Part shown: one piece after another, positions 7,988-16,992 of the stretch | How positions within the stretch are numbered: position 1 is the first letter of the stretch | Layout of the letters: the number at the start of each line of letters is the position of its first letter | Origin: Acidobacteriota bacterium | Lineage (GTDB): Bacteria; Acidobacteriota; Terriglobia; 2-12-FULL-54-10 | Assembly (NCBI GenBank): GCA_009691245.1 | Contig: SHUM01000030.1 | Location: 1-40,337, forward strand | Direction of reading: 5' to 3' | Length of the DNA stretch: 40,337 nucleotides | Position numbers and translations under genes: made by a program | The notes under the pieces: generated by a model | Told to the model about the DNA's origin: nothing | The model's input: the letters and a program-made list of their open reading frames with translations, nothing else | Database searches by the model: none

Positions 7988-8980
7988 TTGACCCCTGGCG
8001 TAGGCTCCCCCTGGCTTTGGGTGGGATTCACCTTGGCCGTTTTCGTAATGCTGGCTCTCGACCTCGGCGTATTCCATCGCAAGGCGCATTCTGTCAGCCA
8101 CCGCGAGGCGCTGGGCTGGACGATGGTATGGGTCTCGCTGGCGCTGGCCTTCAATGCCTGGATTTTCTTTCATTTTGGTTCGCAGCACGGTCTGGAGTTC
8201 CTGACCGGCTACGTCATTGAATACTCCCTCAGCATTGATAATATTTTTGTCTTCCTGCTGGTTTTTCGATACTTTGCGGTTCCCTCCACTTCGCAGCATC
8301 GCGTGTTGTTCTGGGGCATCCTGGGCGCCATGGTCATGCGCGCCGGATTTATTCTGGTCGGCGCCGTGCTGATCGAACGATTCAGTTGGATCATCTATGT
8401 CTTCGGCGCATTTCTGGTCTATACCGGCTACAAGATGCTCAGCGGCGGAGACGTCGAGGTGCATCCGGAAAAGAACCCGGTGGTGAAACTCTTCCGCCGC
8501 TTCGTGCCCATTACCTCGCACTATGAAGGTTCGCGCATGACCGTGCGGCAGCACGGCAAGCTGCTGGCCACGCCGCTGCTGCTGGTGCTGGTGGTCATCG
8601 AGGGCACGGACCTGGTCTTCGCCGTCGATTCCATCCCGGCCATCTTCGCCGTTACCCACGACCCGTTCATTGTCTATACATCCAACATTTGCGCCATCCT
8701 TGGCCTGCGTAGCCTTTACTTCCTGCTGGAAGGCGCGATGAACAAATTCCACTACCTCAAAGTGGGCCTGGGGATCGTGCTGAGTTTTGTCGGCGTGAAG
8801 ATGCTCATCAGCGGATACTGGCATATTCCGATTCTCGGTTCGCTGGGCTTCATCGTGGTAACCCTGGCGTCGTCGATTGCAGCGTCGCTATACAGGCCGC
8901 TTCCGGAGCCTGCCACGGATATTCCCGTGAATCCCGGCGGCACCGCCGACCCCATGCACCGCAAGGGGCATCACAAGTAG
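7988..8980 (+). CDS. TerC/Alx family membrane transporter
   Basis: A 330-residue integral membrane protein of the TerC family, Alx branch, with about nine helices. Diagnostic acidic membrane motifs are EYSLSIDNIFVF (about residues 77-88) and EGTDLVFAVDSIPAIFAVT (about 206-224), followed by SNICAILGLRSLYFLL. Alx-type members take part in manganese export and in metallating exported or membrane enzymes. The start is TTG, fixed by AGGAGG at 7974-7979 with eight bases of spacing and by conserved sequence beginning at once (WLWVGFTLAVFVMLALDLG). The C-terminus is a short polar, His-containing tail (HRKGHHK). It stands alone on the plus strand. Metal specificity cannot be read from the sequence. 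Confidence 0.93.
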   Translation: MTPGVGSPWLWVGFTLAVFVMLALDLGVFHRKAHSVSHREALGWTMVWVSLALAFNAWIFFHFGSQHGLEFLTGYVIEYSLSIDNIFVFLLVFRYFAVPSTSQHRVLFWGILGAMVMRAGFILVGAVLIERFSWIIYVFGAFLVYTGYKMLSGGDVEVHPEKNPVVKLFRRFVPITSHYEGSRMTVRQHGKLLATPLLLVLVVIEGTDLVFAVDSIPAIFAVTHDPFIVYTSNICAILGLRSLYFLLEGAMNKFHYLKVGLGIVLSFVGVKMLISGYWHIPILGSLGFIVVTLASSIAASLYRPLPEPATDIPVNPGGTADPMHRKGHHK

Positions 8981-9053
8981 CGAAATTGAGGCATAATGCG
9001 GCGGTAGTCCGATTTCCCCAATCCTACTATCCTTCTTTTCCGTGGGAGTAGTG

Positions 9054-11236
9054 ATGTACAAACACATGCTTCGCGCGGTGGTGGTCCTGCTGGCCTGTGC
9101 CGATGGTTCAGGGCTTGCTGTTGCGCAATCGTCCGTTCCGCAATTCATCCCCGGCAGCACGCTGCCCAGAATGCAACTGACCGGAGAGCACTTCCAGATA
9201 TTTCCAAATGGCACTTACTTCAACGAGATAACCAGCGCACAAACCCTCACGCGTTACGGAATACTCGGCTCGGATCTCGGATACCCGATCACCGTCGGCG
9301 ACCGGACCTACTTCTTGTTTGGCGACACCATCGGCAACTATCTAAACGCTGGCCGCTACACGCAGGCACGGCTGAACGCAGCGGGTTCCAATGATGCTTT
9401 GGGCTACATCAGCAACACGGATCTCCGGCCCTGCCGCTATATCCCCGAAGTGGACCTTCAGATACTGCAGGGCAACAGCCGCCCCACGGTTTCCCAGGGG
9501 GCCTGTCCTTCGCTGCGTTTTTTCGCCAATGCAGGCCGCGCCAGCGATGAACTCCTGTTCAAGCCCATCGTGATCTCCGGCCTGCTTGCCGGGGAATCGC
9601 AGGGGGCTTTCCGCGTGCCGTCGTCGGGGTTCATGTACAACAACCGCATGTATGTGTTCTTCACCAGCAGGATTCGGGATGCCGACGGAGACGGAGTGCC
9701 GGAGGCCTTGCTACAGTCGCTGCTGGCCAAGTCTGATCAGCCCGTCGCGAACTGGACTGATCAGACTCCGCCATCATTCACGCGCCTGTACACGGTCTCC
9801 GCGCACAGCCCCCTGGCCGATCCGGCGAATCCGCCTGCTGAAGCCGGCGAGCCGGGCAAATTAATGTATTCCATACCGATGGTGATGGATTCGGCGGCGC
9901 TGTCCGCGGCCGGATTATTGTCCGGGCTGCCCGCGGAGCTGCGCACCGCGGCCAGCGTCCTGTTCGTATACTCCGCCAGCTACCGGATCACGCGCAGCAA
10001 CGTGTTTCTGGCGGCGGTCGCTCTGGCGGATGTGGAGGCTGGCCCATCGCGCTGGTTCTACTATCGTGGAAACAGCCAATGGTCCAGCAACGAAGTGGAC
10101 GCCGCGCCTTTGTTGGAAGGCACGCCGAATGTCGGCAACTTTTCCGTCAAATGGATCAGCGCGCTGCAGCGCTTTGTGATGCTGCGCACTACGGTGGGCC
10201 AAATTTCCGGGCTAACCGCCACCACTCCCTGGGGGCCATGGAGCCCGCCCGTTACCCTTTACACCATCCGCGACACCTGGAGCCGCAAGCTTTCACACCA
10301 TACTGGAGACCCCATCGTGCGCAGCCTGGTTCCCATTTACGATCGCAACGGCAGCCCCATTGATATCGGAAATGGTGAGGGGGCTTCCGTCTATGGGCCC
10401 TATTTGCTGGACCAGATTACGCAAAATCCTGACGGGACCGTAACGCTCTACTACACGCTATCGTTGTGGAACCCCTATCAGGCGTTCCTGTTCAGCAGTA
10501 CGGTATCGGCCGGCGCGCCGCTGCCGACCGCTTCGACGGTGAATGCGGCGAGCTTCGCGCCCGGCGCGCTTGCCTCCGGCGCCATCGCCTCCTTGTTCGG
10601 CAGCGGACTGGCTCCGAGCACGTCCTCCACTCCCAGCACCACAACTTGCCCTTCACGCTGGCAGGCGTCAGCATCAACGTACAGGATCAGCAGGGCACCA
10701 CTCTTGCGGCTCCTTTGTTTTTCGTTTCCGCGGGCCAGATCAATTTCCTGCTGCCGGAGGGCCTGGCGCCCGGCAGCGCCACGGCCACCGTGCTGCGCGA
10801 TTTCGCGCCCGCGGCCAGCGCGCCGCTGACCATCGCTGCAGTCGCCCCCGCGCTGTTTACGGCGAATGCCGACGGGCGCGGCGTGGCCGCGGCCTACTTT
10901 TCGACAGCCAGCAATCCCACTGTTTTCGCTTTCACATGCGGGGCAGCCGGCGGCACGTGTTTCGCCGCTCCCTTTGATCTTTCCACCGCGCTTGGCGGCG
11001 CCGTGCTGGTTCTCTACGGGACGGGCCTGAAGAACAATGGCGGCCTGAACTCCGTGGTGGTGACCCTCGGCGGCGTGCGCGCGCAGACGCTCTACGCCGG
11101 GCCGCAGAACCAGTATCCCGGCCTGGATCAGATCAACGTGCAGCTGCCGCCGGGGCTAGCCGGTCGCGGCGAACTGGATGTGATCGTCACCGTGAACGGC
11201 GTGCGGGCCAATACCGTGCGCGTCGCGTTCCGCTAG
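9054..11236 (+). pseudogene. Secreted DUF4185 protein with Solibacter-type C-terminal domain, frameshifted
   Basis: Signal peptide (about residues 1-25), then a DUF4185-like five-bladed propeller region of about 480 residues (YFLFGDTIG, MYVFFTSR, VYGPYLLDQI), then a TIGR03437-type domain known from Solibacter. The C-terminal domain starts in the first frame (VNAASFAPGALASG...LFGSGLAPS) and continues in another frame (LPFTLAGVSI... to the stop at 11234-11236). The switch falls between about 10620 and 10646 and equals one missing base. Without it the product would be about 727 residues. The ATG at 9054 has GGGAG five bases upstream; a GTG at 9042 is less likely. It may be a true pseudogene, or an assembly error in an intact gene. 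Function is unknown; an extracellular surface or glycan-related role is possible. Confidence 0.85.
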
Positions 11237-11371
11237 CCGGATGCGACCCCTTGCGGCCGCGTGGAATTGGCAACGCAAACTGCGATCCATCCGCGATTTG
11301 TTTGTGCCACACTTCCACCCCGCCGCCACTTCCGCTAGAATTGCTGATTATCAGAACAGGAGCGTTCAGCT

Positions 11372-11524
11372 ATGGCAATCGATCCGGTCTGCAAGATGGT
11401 GATTGATGAAATCAAGGCAGCAGGCAGCTCGACCTATCAGGGTAAGACCTACTTCTTCTGCGCGCTCGGCTGCAAGAAATCCTTCGAGGTGAATCCGGAG
11501 AAATACCTTGCGCCGAAATCGTAA
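11372..11524 (+). CDS. YHS domain mini-protein
   Basis: A 50-residue protein consisting almost entirely of one YHS domain: DPVCKM at residues 4-9, then YQGKTYFFCALGCKKSFEVN with C30 and C34, ending in PEKYL. Such domains bind transition metals through the cysteines and occur in copper and heavy-metal proteins and as stand-alone small proteins. CAGGAG at 11357-11362, nine bases before the ATG, is a strong ribosome-binding site. It sits alone between the broken DUF4185 gene and the toxin-antitoxin pair. A large open frame on the opposite strand (11366-11854) overlaps it but is not credible against this clear domain. Confidence 0.9.
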   Translation: MAIDPVCKMVIDEIKAAGSSTYQGKTYFFCALGCKKSFEVNPEKYLAPKS

Positions 11525-11558
11525 ACTTCCTGCAAGACCAAGGGCAGGCGTAGAATGA

Positions 11559-11573
11559 ATTGAGTATCTCAAT
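11559..11573 (+). promoter_or_regulatory. Candidate operator of the toxin-antitoxin pair
   Basis: ATTGAG-TAT-CTCAAT is a perfect 6-3-6 inverted repeat ending two bases before the antitoxin ATG. TAGAAT at 11551-11556 could be the -10 element, but I see no convincing -35. Antitoxins of RelE/ParE systems commonly bind such palindromes to repress their own operon; here this is inferred from position. Confidence 0.45.
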
Positions 11574-11575
11574 AG

Positions 11576-11776
11576 ATGGCGACACAACCGATCAGCGGCA
11601 TTCAGTTCGTAACCGACAGCAAAGGCCGCAAGCTGGCGGTGCAGATTGACCTGCGCAAGCACCGTCTGCTCTGGGAAGACCTCTCCGACGGACTGATGGC
11701 CACGGCGCGCCGCAAGGGAAAATCCGTTTCCTGCGCGGATTATCGCGCGGCAAGAATAAAACGCTCCCGTGCCTAA
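11576..11776 (+). CDS. RelB/Phd-like antitoxin of a RelE/ParE pair
   Basis: A 66-residue protein with the pattern of small antitoxins paired with RelE/ParE toxins: a beta-rich start (GIQFVTDSKGRKLAVQIDL, residues 8-26), an amphipathic helix (RLLWEDLSDGLMATARR) and a basic tail with an S-x-x-D-Y helix (SCADYRAARIKR). The toxin frame starts inside its last codons, an eight-base overlap typical of such pairs. The reading frame is intact although the toxin is broken. A perfect palindrome lies just upstream. Exact family is uncertain because these antitoxins diverge strongly; the assignment leans on the toxin next door. Confidence 0.75.
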   Translation: MATQPISGIQFVTDSKGRKLAVQIDLRKHRLLWEDLSDGLMATARRKGKSVSCADYRAARIKRSRA

Positions 11777-12032
11777 ATACAAAGTCTTTCTCAAATCATC
11801 CGCGGCGAAGGAATTGGACGCGTTAAGCGATGCTCTGTTTGCTCGCGTGGACAAGAAGATTCTCGATCTTGCACATCATCCCCGGCCCGTCGGCTGCAAG
11901 CAACTTCGCGGACAACGCGATCTGTAGGGAGTTCGTGCAGGGAATTACCGGGTCATCTACTCAATTGATGATGCCAAATTGCTGATTGAAATCCTGAAGG
12001 TCCGAGACCGGAAGAACGTTTACGAACGTTAG
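11769..12032 (+). pseudogene. RelE/ParE-family toxin with in-frame amber stop
   Basis: Starting at GTG 11769 the frame reads as an 87-residue RelE/ParE toxin: KYKVFLKSSAAKELDAL at the start, HHPRPVGCKQLRGQRDL in the middle and GNYRVIYSIDDAKLLIEIL, then KVRDRKNVYER at the end. Codon 53 (11925-11927) is TAG, exactly where the family usually has an aromatic residue in the L-W-R-[IV]-R segment, and the following Arg position is Gly. Only 52 residues precede the stop, so the catalytic sheet would be lost. Both flanks remain well conserved, which suggests recent inactivation. Suppression of the stop or a sequence error are the alternatives. Confidence 0.85.
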
Positions 12033-12108
12033 CTTCCATCCGTGCTTGATTCTTGTCGTTTGAATTCTGCTTAGGAGTTTGTTTTGCTTTATTTTTCTTC
12101 TTCCTGTT

Positions 12109-13398
12109 CTAATACCGCTCGTTGATCCACTTGGCGGCGTAGTCGAAGAAATTCTTCACGCTGTTCCCGTATTGCCCCGGCGTCGACTCGCACTCCGTGC
12201 AGGGCGTGATGCCGTGCGTCGCGCCATCGATGATGACGTAGTCCTTGTCCTTGCTGGCCGCTGCCTCGTAGTTGATCTCGTTGTCGCGCACGAAGTAATG
12301 TCCGCCCATGCCGAAGATGAGCACGGGCACGGAGATACTTCGCAGCGCGCAGGGCGTTGAGTTATTGCTCGAGCACCAGTCGATGCCGTCCATCGAGTCG
12401 GTCGAGCGAATCGCGTTGGCGCTGAGGAACGACTTGAGCGTCAGAAACAGCGTCCCGCCGTTGAGCGTGAAGTTGGACTTCTTCATATTCAGATTCGGCT
12501 GGCGCACGCTCTCGACAATCTGTGTAACGATAGTCCCGTCGTTCTTGAGCAGCTTCTGCGGCTTCACCGTCGCGTGATGGACGCGCATGTCCATCTCCAT
12601 CAGGCGCGCTCCCACCGCGCGGGGAACGATGAACGGCTCGTCGTCAGTGTAAGTTCTCTTGCCGGCCTTCACCAGTGCCAGCCGCTTCTCCGCCGCCGCG
12701 ATCAGACGATTCATTCGCGCGGCCTGCGCCTTGAAATAGCGCTGCTTGAAATCGTCCGAGTAGTTTGACGAGCCGTTGGGGTTGTAACCATTCTTCGCGC
12801 TGTAGGGATCGAGAGACGGGTCAATCTTTGTGGGATCAGTTTCGTCCATCAGCGAAGCGTTCAGGCTGCGCACGCCGTTCACCGAGTTGCCGGGGTGCGC
12901 ATCGCGGAAGATGACGCCGTCGGCGCGCGGCAGGTTGGCCAGCTTGTCAGTACACTGCATCAGCTTGCCCGGCCCTTGGCAATACGACGGGCCCTTCTCC
13001 GCGACCGCTTGGTAGAAGCTCATCGTGGGTCCGCCACCGCTGCCGCCGTGAAGAATTACTTTGGTGATGCCGGGCTGCTTGCGCAGAAACTCGACCGCGG
13101 ACTTCACGTCGAGCGCAATATCCTCCCACTCGACCGAGGCCTCGTTGTTCTCAAAGCGCGAATTCAGTCCGAGCACCATGATGCCGCGCTTGGGGAACTC
13201 CGTCATAGGCAGGCCGGACATTTGATTGTTGGTGCGATGCGTGACGATCACGGCCACATGCGCCGCCGGGCCGCTATCAGGCGTATAGAGCGCTGCCTTG
13301 GCCAGCCCGGGCAACTGAATGAAGGCAGGATTACTCTGCGCGCGCGCCGCCGTTGCCGACATCACCATCAAGCCTGCCAGCGCTATTCGAAGTATCAT
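12109..13398 (-). CDS. Secreted alpha/beta-hydrolase
   Basis: A 429-residue protein with a signal peptide (cleavage probably after ATAARA, residue 20). The alpha/beta-hydrolase core is visible in VAVIVTHRTNNQ (about 48-59), the nucleophile elbow VILHGGSGGGPT with Ser120, a late strand VPVLIFGMGGHYF where the acid would be expected, and IIDGATHGITPC carrying the likely catalytic His. A roughly 150-residue insertion between core strands, rich in Asn and Lys, probably forms a lid. The ATG at 13398 has GGGAGG upstream and starts the signal peptide; a longer frame to 13464 is unlikely. Substrate unknown; esterase or dienelactone-hydrolase-like activity is plausible. It is monocistronic, followed by 76 bp to the next genes. 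Confidence 0.8.
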   Translation of the reverse strand: MILRIALAGLMVMSATAARAQSNPAFIQLPGLAKAALYTPDSGPAAHVAVIVTHRTNNQMSGLPMTEFPKRGIMVLGLNSRFENNEASVEWEDIALDVKSAVEFLRKQPGITKVILHGGSGGGPTMSFYQAVAEKGPSYCQGPGKLMQCTDKLANLPRADGVIFRDAHPGNSVNGVRSLNASLMDETDPTKIDPSLDPYSAKNGYNPNGSSNYSDDFKQRYFKAQAARMNRLIAAAEKRLALVKAGKRTYTDDEPFIVPRAVGARLMEMDMRVHHATVKPQKLLKNDGTIVTQIVESVRQPNLNMKKSNFTLNGGTLFLTLKSFLSANAIRSTDSMDGIDWCSSNNSTPCALRSISVPVLIFGMGGHYFVRDNEINYEAAASKDKDYVIIDGATHGITPCTECESTPGQYGNSVKNFFDYAAKWINERY

Positions 13399-13462
13399 CT
13401 CGGACCTCCCGCAATATACCAATCGCGGCTCAGTATAGCCGGGGTATAGCGCAAACAAAAAC

Positions 13463-13497
13463 AAAATCCCAAACGGTGGGTGCCGCTTGGGATTTTT
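13463..13497. terminator. Bidirectional Rho-independent terminator
   Basis: AAAATCCCAAaCGG at 13463-13476 pairs with CCGcTTGGGATTTTT at 13483-13497 around a TGGGTG loop, with T-rich runs on both strands. It lies 43 bp beyond the stop codon of the DUF1501 gene on the minus strand, so it should end that operon and insulate the hydrolase gene. Confidence 0.8.
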
Positions 13498-13539
13498 CTG
13501 ATGGAATAATATTCGGGATTTTAACAGTGCCGCGCGCGG

Positions 13540-14979
13540 TTAGAACAATTCGCGGATCGGCCCGTAGATGTCGTAGTTGGCGAAGGGCACGTACTCGAAG
13601 CCGCGCTTCAGCGGATCGTCGTAGCGGATCTTGGTCCAGTTGATGCCCAGCGCATCGTAGATGGTGGCTTCGATGTCCTCGGCGCGCACATCGCGCCCGC
13701 GGCTCCAGCCGGGATCGACGGTAGCCGAGGCGGTGGCGTCGGTCGTGCCGATCACGCGACCGCCCTTGATGCCGCCGCCGGCCAGCACGGCGAACTGCTG
13801 CAGGAAGTGGTCGCGGCCCGCCTGGTTGTTGGGCGTGCCCACGGTGCGGCCAAACTCGCCGGCCATAACGATCAATGTCTGGTCAAACAGGCCGTCAGCT
13901 TTCAGCCCGTCGATCAGCCTGGCCAGCCCGCGGTCGAGCGGAGTGGTCAGCCCCGGCAACACGCCATAAATGTTCGAGTGAGTGTCCCAGCCGCCCGTGG
14001 TGATCTGGACGAAGCGCGTGCCCTGGTCGGCGCGCAGGACTTTATTGGCCAGCATGCAGGCATCGCCGAAGGCAGTGGTGCCATAGGGCGTGCGCTCGGC
14101 GGCCGTGTAAGCGAAAGCGTTCTGCACGGTCTGGTTGTACATCAGGCTGCGCGCGTTGTCATAGAACGCTTCCATGTCCTGCGGCTGTTGGCCCAGCGGT
14201 GAGCTAACCCGCAGCGGGTCATCCAATTGATGCATCAACGTCAACCGCTGATCCAGCCGGACCTGTCCTTCCACGTTGGTGGTGTTGCGCAACCCGGCCG
14301 CGCGTGGCGCGACGATGAAGGGCGCGTAATTCGCCGACAGATACCCGGCGCCCACCTGCGAGCCTTGCGCGTTGAAGGAGATGAATCCGGGGAAGATGTC
14401 GGTCGAGCGCCGCTCGGCTTCCTTCTCGTTGGCCACGATTGCGCCAATGTGCGGCGCCACGCTGCCCAGCGCGGAGGTGGGGTTCCGTCCAATCTGAATC
14501 CAGCTCTGGCCCAGCGTATGCACCAGCGCCCACGAGCGCATGGAGCGTACGATGGCGATGTCGCCGAGCCGGTCGGCAATATTGGGCATCAGGCCGCGCG
14601 GGAAGCGGATGCCGTTGATGGTGGTGGGCTGCAACGAAGCGGGCGTCCACGCGCCTTCCTTCAGGTCAAACGTGTCGGAGTGCGAGGGCGCGCCGGTGAG
14701 CTGAATGAAGATGCAGTTCTTCGCCGTGCCCATGGGGGAGACCGGCAGGCCGGCCAGGGCCGCCATGGGTTTGGCCATCTGATAGAGCGCGTACCCGGAG
14801 ACGCCGGAGCCCATCACCTGGAAGAAGTGCCGCCGCGAAAATGTAGGTCGCGACCAGAAGGGAACATGCGGGCGCGGATTCTTCTCGACGAAGCGCGTCA
14901 GCTCGCGATCCGCCCGAGTGGCGCTGCGTTTGTCGTCGTGCAGAATATACTTGTCTTCGTTTTTGATTGAGTTGCTCAT
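13540..14979 (-). CDS. DUF1501 protein, Tat-exported, alkaline-phosphatase-like fold
   Basis: A 479-residue member of DUF1501, a family with an alkaline-phosphatase/sulfatase-like fold. A twin-arginine motif SRRHFFQ (Arg49-Arg50) precedes a hydrophobic segment, so export in folded form is expected. Landmarks are FIQLTGAPSHSDTFDLK near residue 91, the TGGWDTHSNIYG motif near 328 and VMAGEFGRTVGTPNNQAGRDH near 375, which carry the conserved Asp/His metal-site candidates. AAGGAGG upstream sets the start. It begins 21 bp after the DUF1549/DUF1553 gene, with which DUF1501 genes are characteristically paired in Planctomycetes, Verrucomicrobia and Acidobacteria. No enzymatic activity has been assigned to the pair as far as I know. 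Confidence 0.92.
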   Translation of the reverse strand: MSNSIKNEDKYILHDDKRSATRADRELTRFVEKNPRPHVPFWSRPTFSRRHFFQVMGSGVSGYALYQMAKPMAALAGLPVSPMGTAKNCIFIQLTGAPSHSDTFDLKEGAWTPASLQPTTINGIRFPRGLMPNIADRLGDIAIVRSMRSWALVHTLGQSWIQIGRNPTSALGSVAPHIGAIVANEKEAERRSTDIFPGFISFNAQGSQVGAGYLSANYAPFIVAPRAAGLRNTTNVEGQVRLDQRLTLMHQLDDPLRVSSPLGQQPQDMEAFYDNARSLMYNQTVQNAFAYTAAERTPYGTTAFGDACMLANKVLRADQGTRFVQITTGGWDTHSNIYGVLPGLTTPLDRGLARLIDGLKADGLFDQTLIVMAGEFGRTVGTPNNQAGRDHFLQQFAVLAGGGIKGGRVIGTTDATASATVDPGWSRGRDVRAEDIEATIYDALGINWTKIRYDDPLKRGFEYVPFANYDIYGPIRELF

Positions 14980-15000
14980 CGGTCTTGCCCTCCTTCCCTT

Positions 15001-16992
15001 CTAGTAATTAAACATGAAGTCCACTTTGTTATAGAGCGCCCAGAGCAGGTCCTGCGCGTTGGACGTGCGCGTGCCGGTGTTGAACTTGGCCATCGCCAGG
15101 TTGCGCTCGATCGACGAGGGACGCCGCGACAGCACGTTCAGATAGATCGCGTCCACCAGTTGCGTATTGTCCGGGATGGTTGCCATCAGCGTGGCCAGCC
15201 GTCCGGTGGTCAGCGCGGCGGCGCGCACGCGGTTGGTAATGAATGGATCGTTCATCAGGCTCAACGCTTGCGTGGTGGTCAGCTCCTTGCGGCGCACGTT
15301 TTCGTCGCGGTCGCCGCGTAGGAAGTCATCCAGAAAAGCAACCGTGCCGCCGCCCACCGTGGTGTCGGGAAGCTGCATGGCCCACTGAATTGGATTTGGG
15401 TAGTTGGGCACCACCATCGGGTTGGGGACGTTGCTCGATAACACCAGCGCATCGACCAACTCCTCGGCATCCAGACGCCGCACCAGATGCCGCGCCTGAT
15501 AGCGCGCCCAGTTGGGGTTCCACTCGCCCGTGTAGCGCGAAGACAATTGATAGGCCTGCGAGTTGGTGATCTCGCGCTGCATCGCTTTTAGATCATAGTT
15601 CATGTTGATGAAGCCGCGCGCCAGTTCATCGAGCAGCTCGGGATGCGATGGCTGAATGGTCCACGGGGCCGGTGGTGGATTTTTCGGATCGAGCCGCGCC
15701 GGATCAAAGCCGTCCGGCGGATCCACAATGCCCACGCCGAAGAAATGCGCCCAGAGGTAATTGACTGTCGCGCGCGAGAACTGCAAGTCGCCAGTGATCT
15801 CCTCCGCCAGGCGCGCCCGGTAATTCACCGCGGCGGTGTTGGCGTAGGTCCGTCCGCTAAACAGATAGGTCGGGCTGATATTGTTGACGCCTTGCAAAAT
15901 CGTTGCGGCGCCTGCTCTGATGGGTGCGCGGTCGGGGCGGTTACCCGAGTTGGTGTTCAACAGGTAGTTGCCGGTGGCTACTTCCGTAACCACATAGTTC
16001 GTGGCGGGAGCGACCTGTCGCGTCATGCGCGCGCGGGAGAAGAACGCGGCCATGCCCCATACCTGCCGCCGCGTGGTCTGCGCGCCCCACAGGTTGACGT
16101 CGTCCAGATGCCCCGCGCCGTCATGGCACAGGACGCAGTCGAAATAGCGCATTCCCAGGAACGTGGTGGCCGTCTGTACTAACTGCCGGTCGTAAGTATC
16201 CTGCGCCGGGCCCATGCTCATGAAGCCACCGACGATCCAGTTCGGCGGTCCCATTTTCTCATTGTCGCCGAGACCCTGAATCATCTCGCTGACGAACTGG
16301 TTGTAAGGCTTGTTGGCCGCCACGGACTCCCGAATGTATTGGTAGGAGGCATCGCGCGCCAGCGCCCCGCGGGTGATCTGCGTGTTGCGGACATTGTTCT
16401 TCACCAGATCGCCCAGCCACATCGTCCAGCGGTCCACCCACTCGGGCGAGTTGAGCAACTGATCAATCTTATTCGAGCGCTTCTCGACGGTGCTGTCGGC
16501 CAGAAACGAGGTTACGTCAGCGGCGAGGGGAATGCGGCCCGTGAGGTCCATCGTAACGCGCCGCAAAAATTCTTCGTCGGTAGTGAGGCTGGCGGGAGGA
16601 ATGTTCTTCGCTTGCAGCAATGAGAAGATGTGGTGGTCGATACGGGAAAGGTAAGGCCCACCGGTTGATAGCGTGCGATCCCCGCGCCCGCTGCGGAAGT
16701 CAGGGAGCAGGCCGGCCACTAACTGCGTCTGCTGCGAGGCCAGACTCGCGTTCCAGATGGTGCCGATACTTTCCGCGTCCACACCTTCAGATGGCCGCGA
16801 AGGCGTGAAAAATGTACATTCGGCTGGCGCGGGAGCGGTGACTTCGCTATCCTCAGCCACCAGAGCATCGTCTTCCTCGCTCTGCGCCAGCAGACGCGTG
16901 GATGAATCCATCATCAGCGGCAGCAGCGCCAGCACGGCGACGCCCACGCCCGCCGTCATCAGCCAGAACCTGCTCTTCATTTGTTTGGACAT
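15001..16992 (-). CDS. DUF1549/DUF1553 protein with CxxCH motif
   Basis: A 663-residue exported protein: N-terminal signal or anchor (about residues 7-25), a divergent leader, DUF1549/PSCyt2 (about 120-310; FLRRVTMDLTGRIPL, SPEWVDRWTMWLGD) and DUF1553/PSD1 (about 385-650; NYLWAHFFGVGIVDPPDGFD, NVLSRRPSSIERNLA). Within DUF1549 is CVLCH (Cys286, Cys289, His290), a possible c-type heme site. The usual separate N-terminal cytochrome domain is missing; only one Cys (in AECTFF) remains there. GGAGAG before the ATG supports the start. It heads a two-gene operon with DUF1501. Electron transfer is suggested by the motif, but heme binding has not been shown here. Confidence 0.92.
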   Translation of the reverse strand: MSKQMKSRFWLMTAGVGVAVLALLPLMMDSSTRLLAQSEEDDALVAEDSEVTAPAPAECTFFTPSRPSEGVDAESIGTIWNASLASQQTQLVAGLLPDFRSGRGDRTLSTGGPYLSRIDHHIFSLLQAKNIPPASLTTDEEFLRRVTMDLTGRIPLAADVTSFLADSTVEKRSNKIDQLLNSPEWVDRWTMWLGDLVKNNVRNTQITRGALARDASYQYIRESVAANKPYNQFVSEMIQGLGDNEKMGPPNWIVGGFMSMGPAQDTYDRQLVQTATTFLGMRYFDCVLCHDGAGHLDDVNLWGAQTTRRQVWGMAAFFSRARMTRQVAPATNYVVTEVATGNYLLNTNSGNRPDRAPIRAGAATILQGVNNISPTYLFSGRTYANTAAVNYRARLAEEITGDLQFSRATVNYLWAHFFGVGIVDPPDGFDPARLDPKNPPPAPWTIQPSHPELLDELARGFINMNYDLKAMQREITNSQAYQLSSRYTGEWNPNWARYQARHLVRRLDAEELVDALVLSSNVPNPMVVPNYPNPIQWAMQLPDTTVGGGTVAFLDDFLRGDRDENVRRKELTTTQALSLMNDPFITNRVRAAALTTGRLATLMATIPDNTQLVDAIYLNVLSRRPSSIERNLAMAKFNTGTRTSNAQDLLWALYNKVDFMFNY

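Noticed and set aside
7889-8824. Long minus-strand open frame opposite the TerC gene
   Set aside because: His/Gln/Asp-rich composition typical of the antisense of a membrane protein gene, no family features; the plus-strand TerC motifs and ribosome-binding site are decisive.
11366-11854. Minus-strand 162-codon open frame
   Set aside because: It opposes the YHS gene, the antitoxin gene and the toxin relic, all of which have recognisable family motifs.
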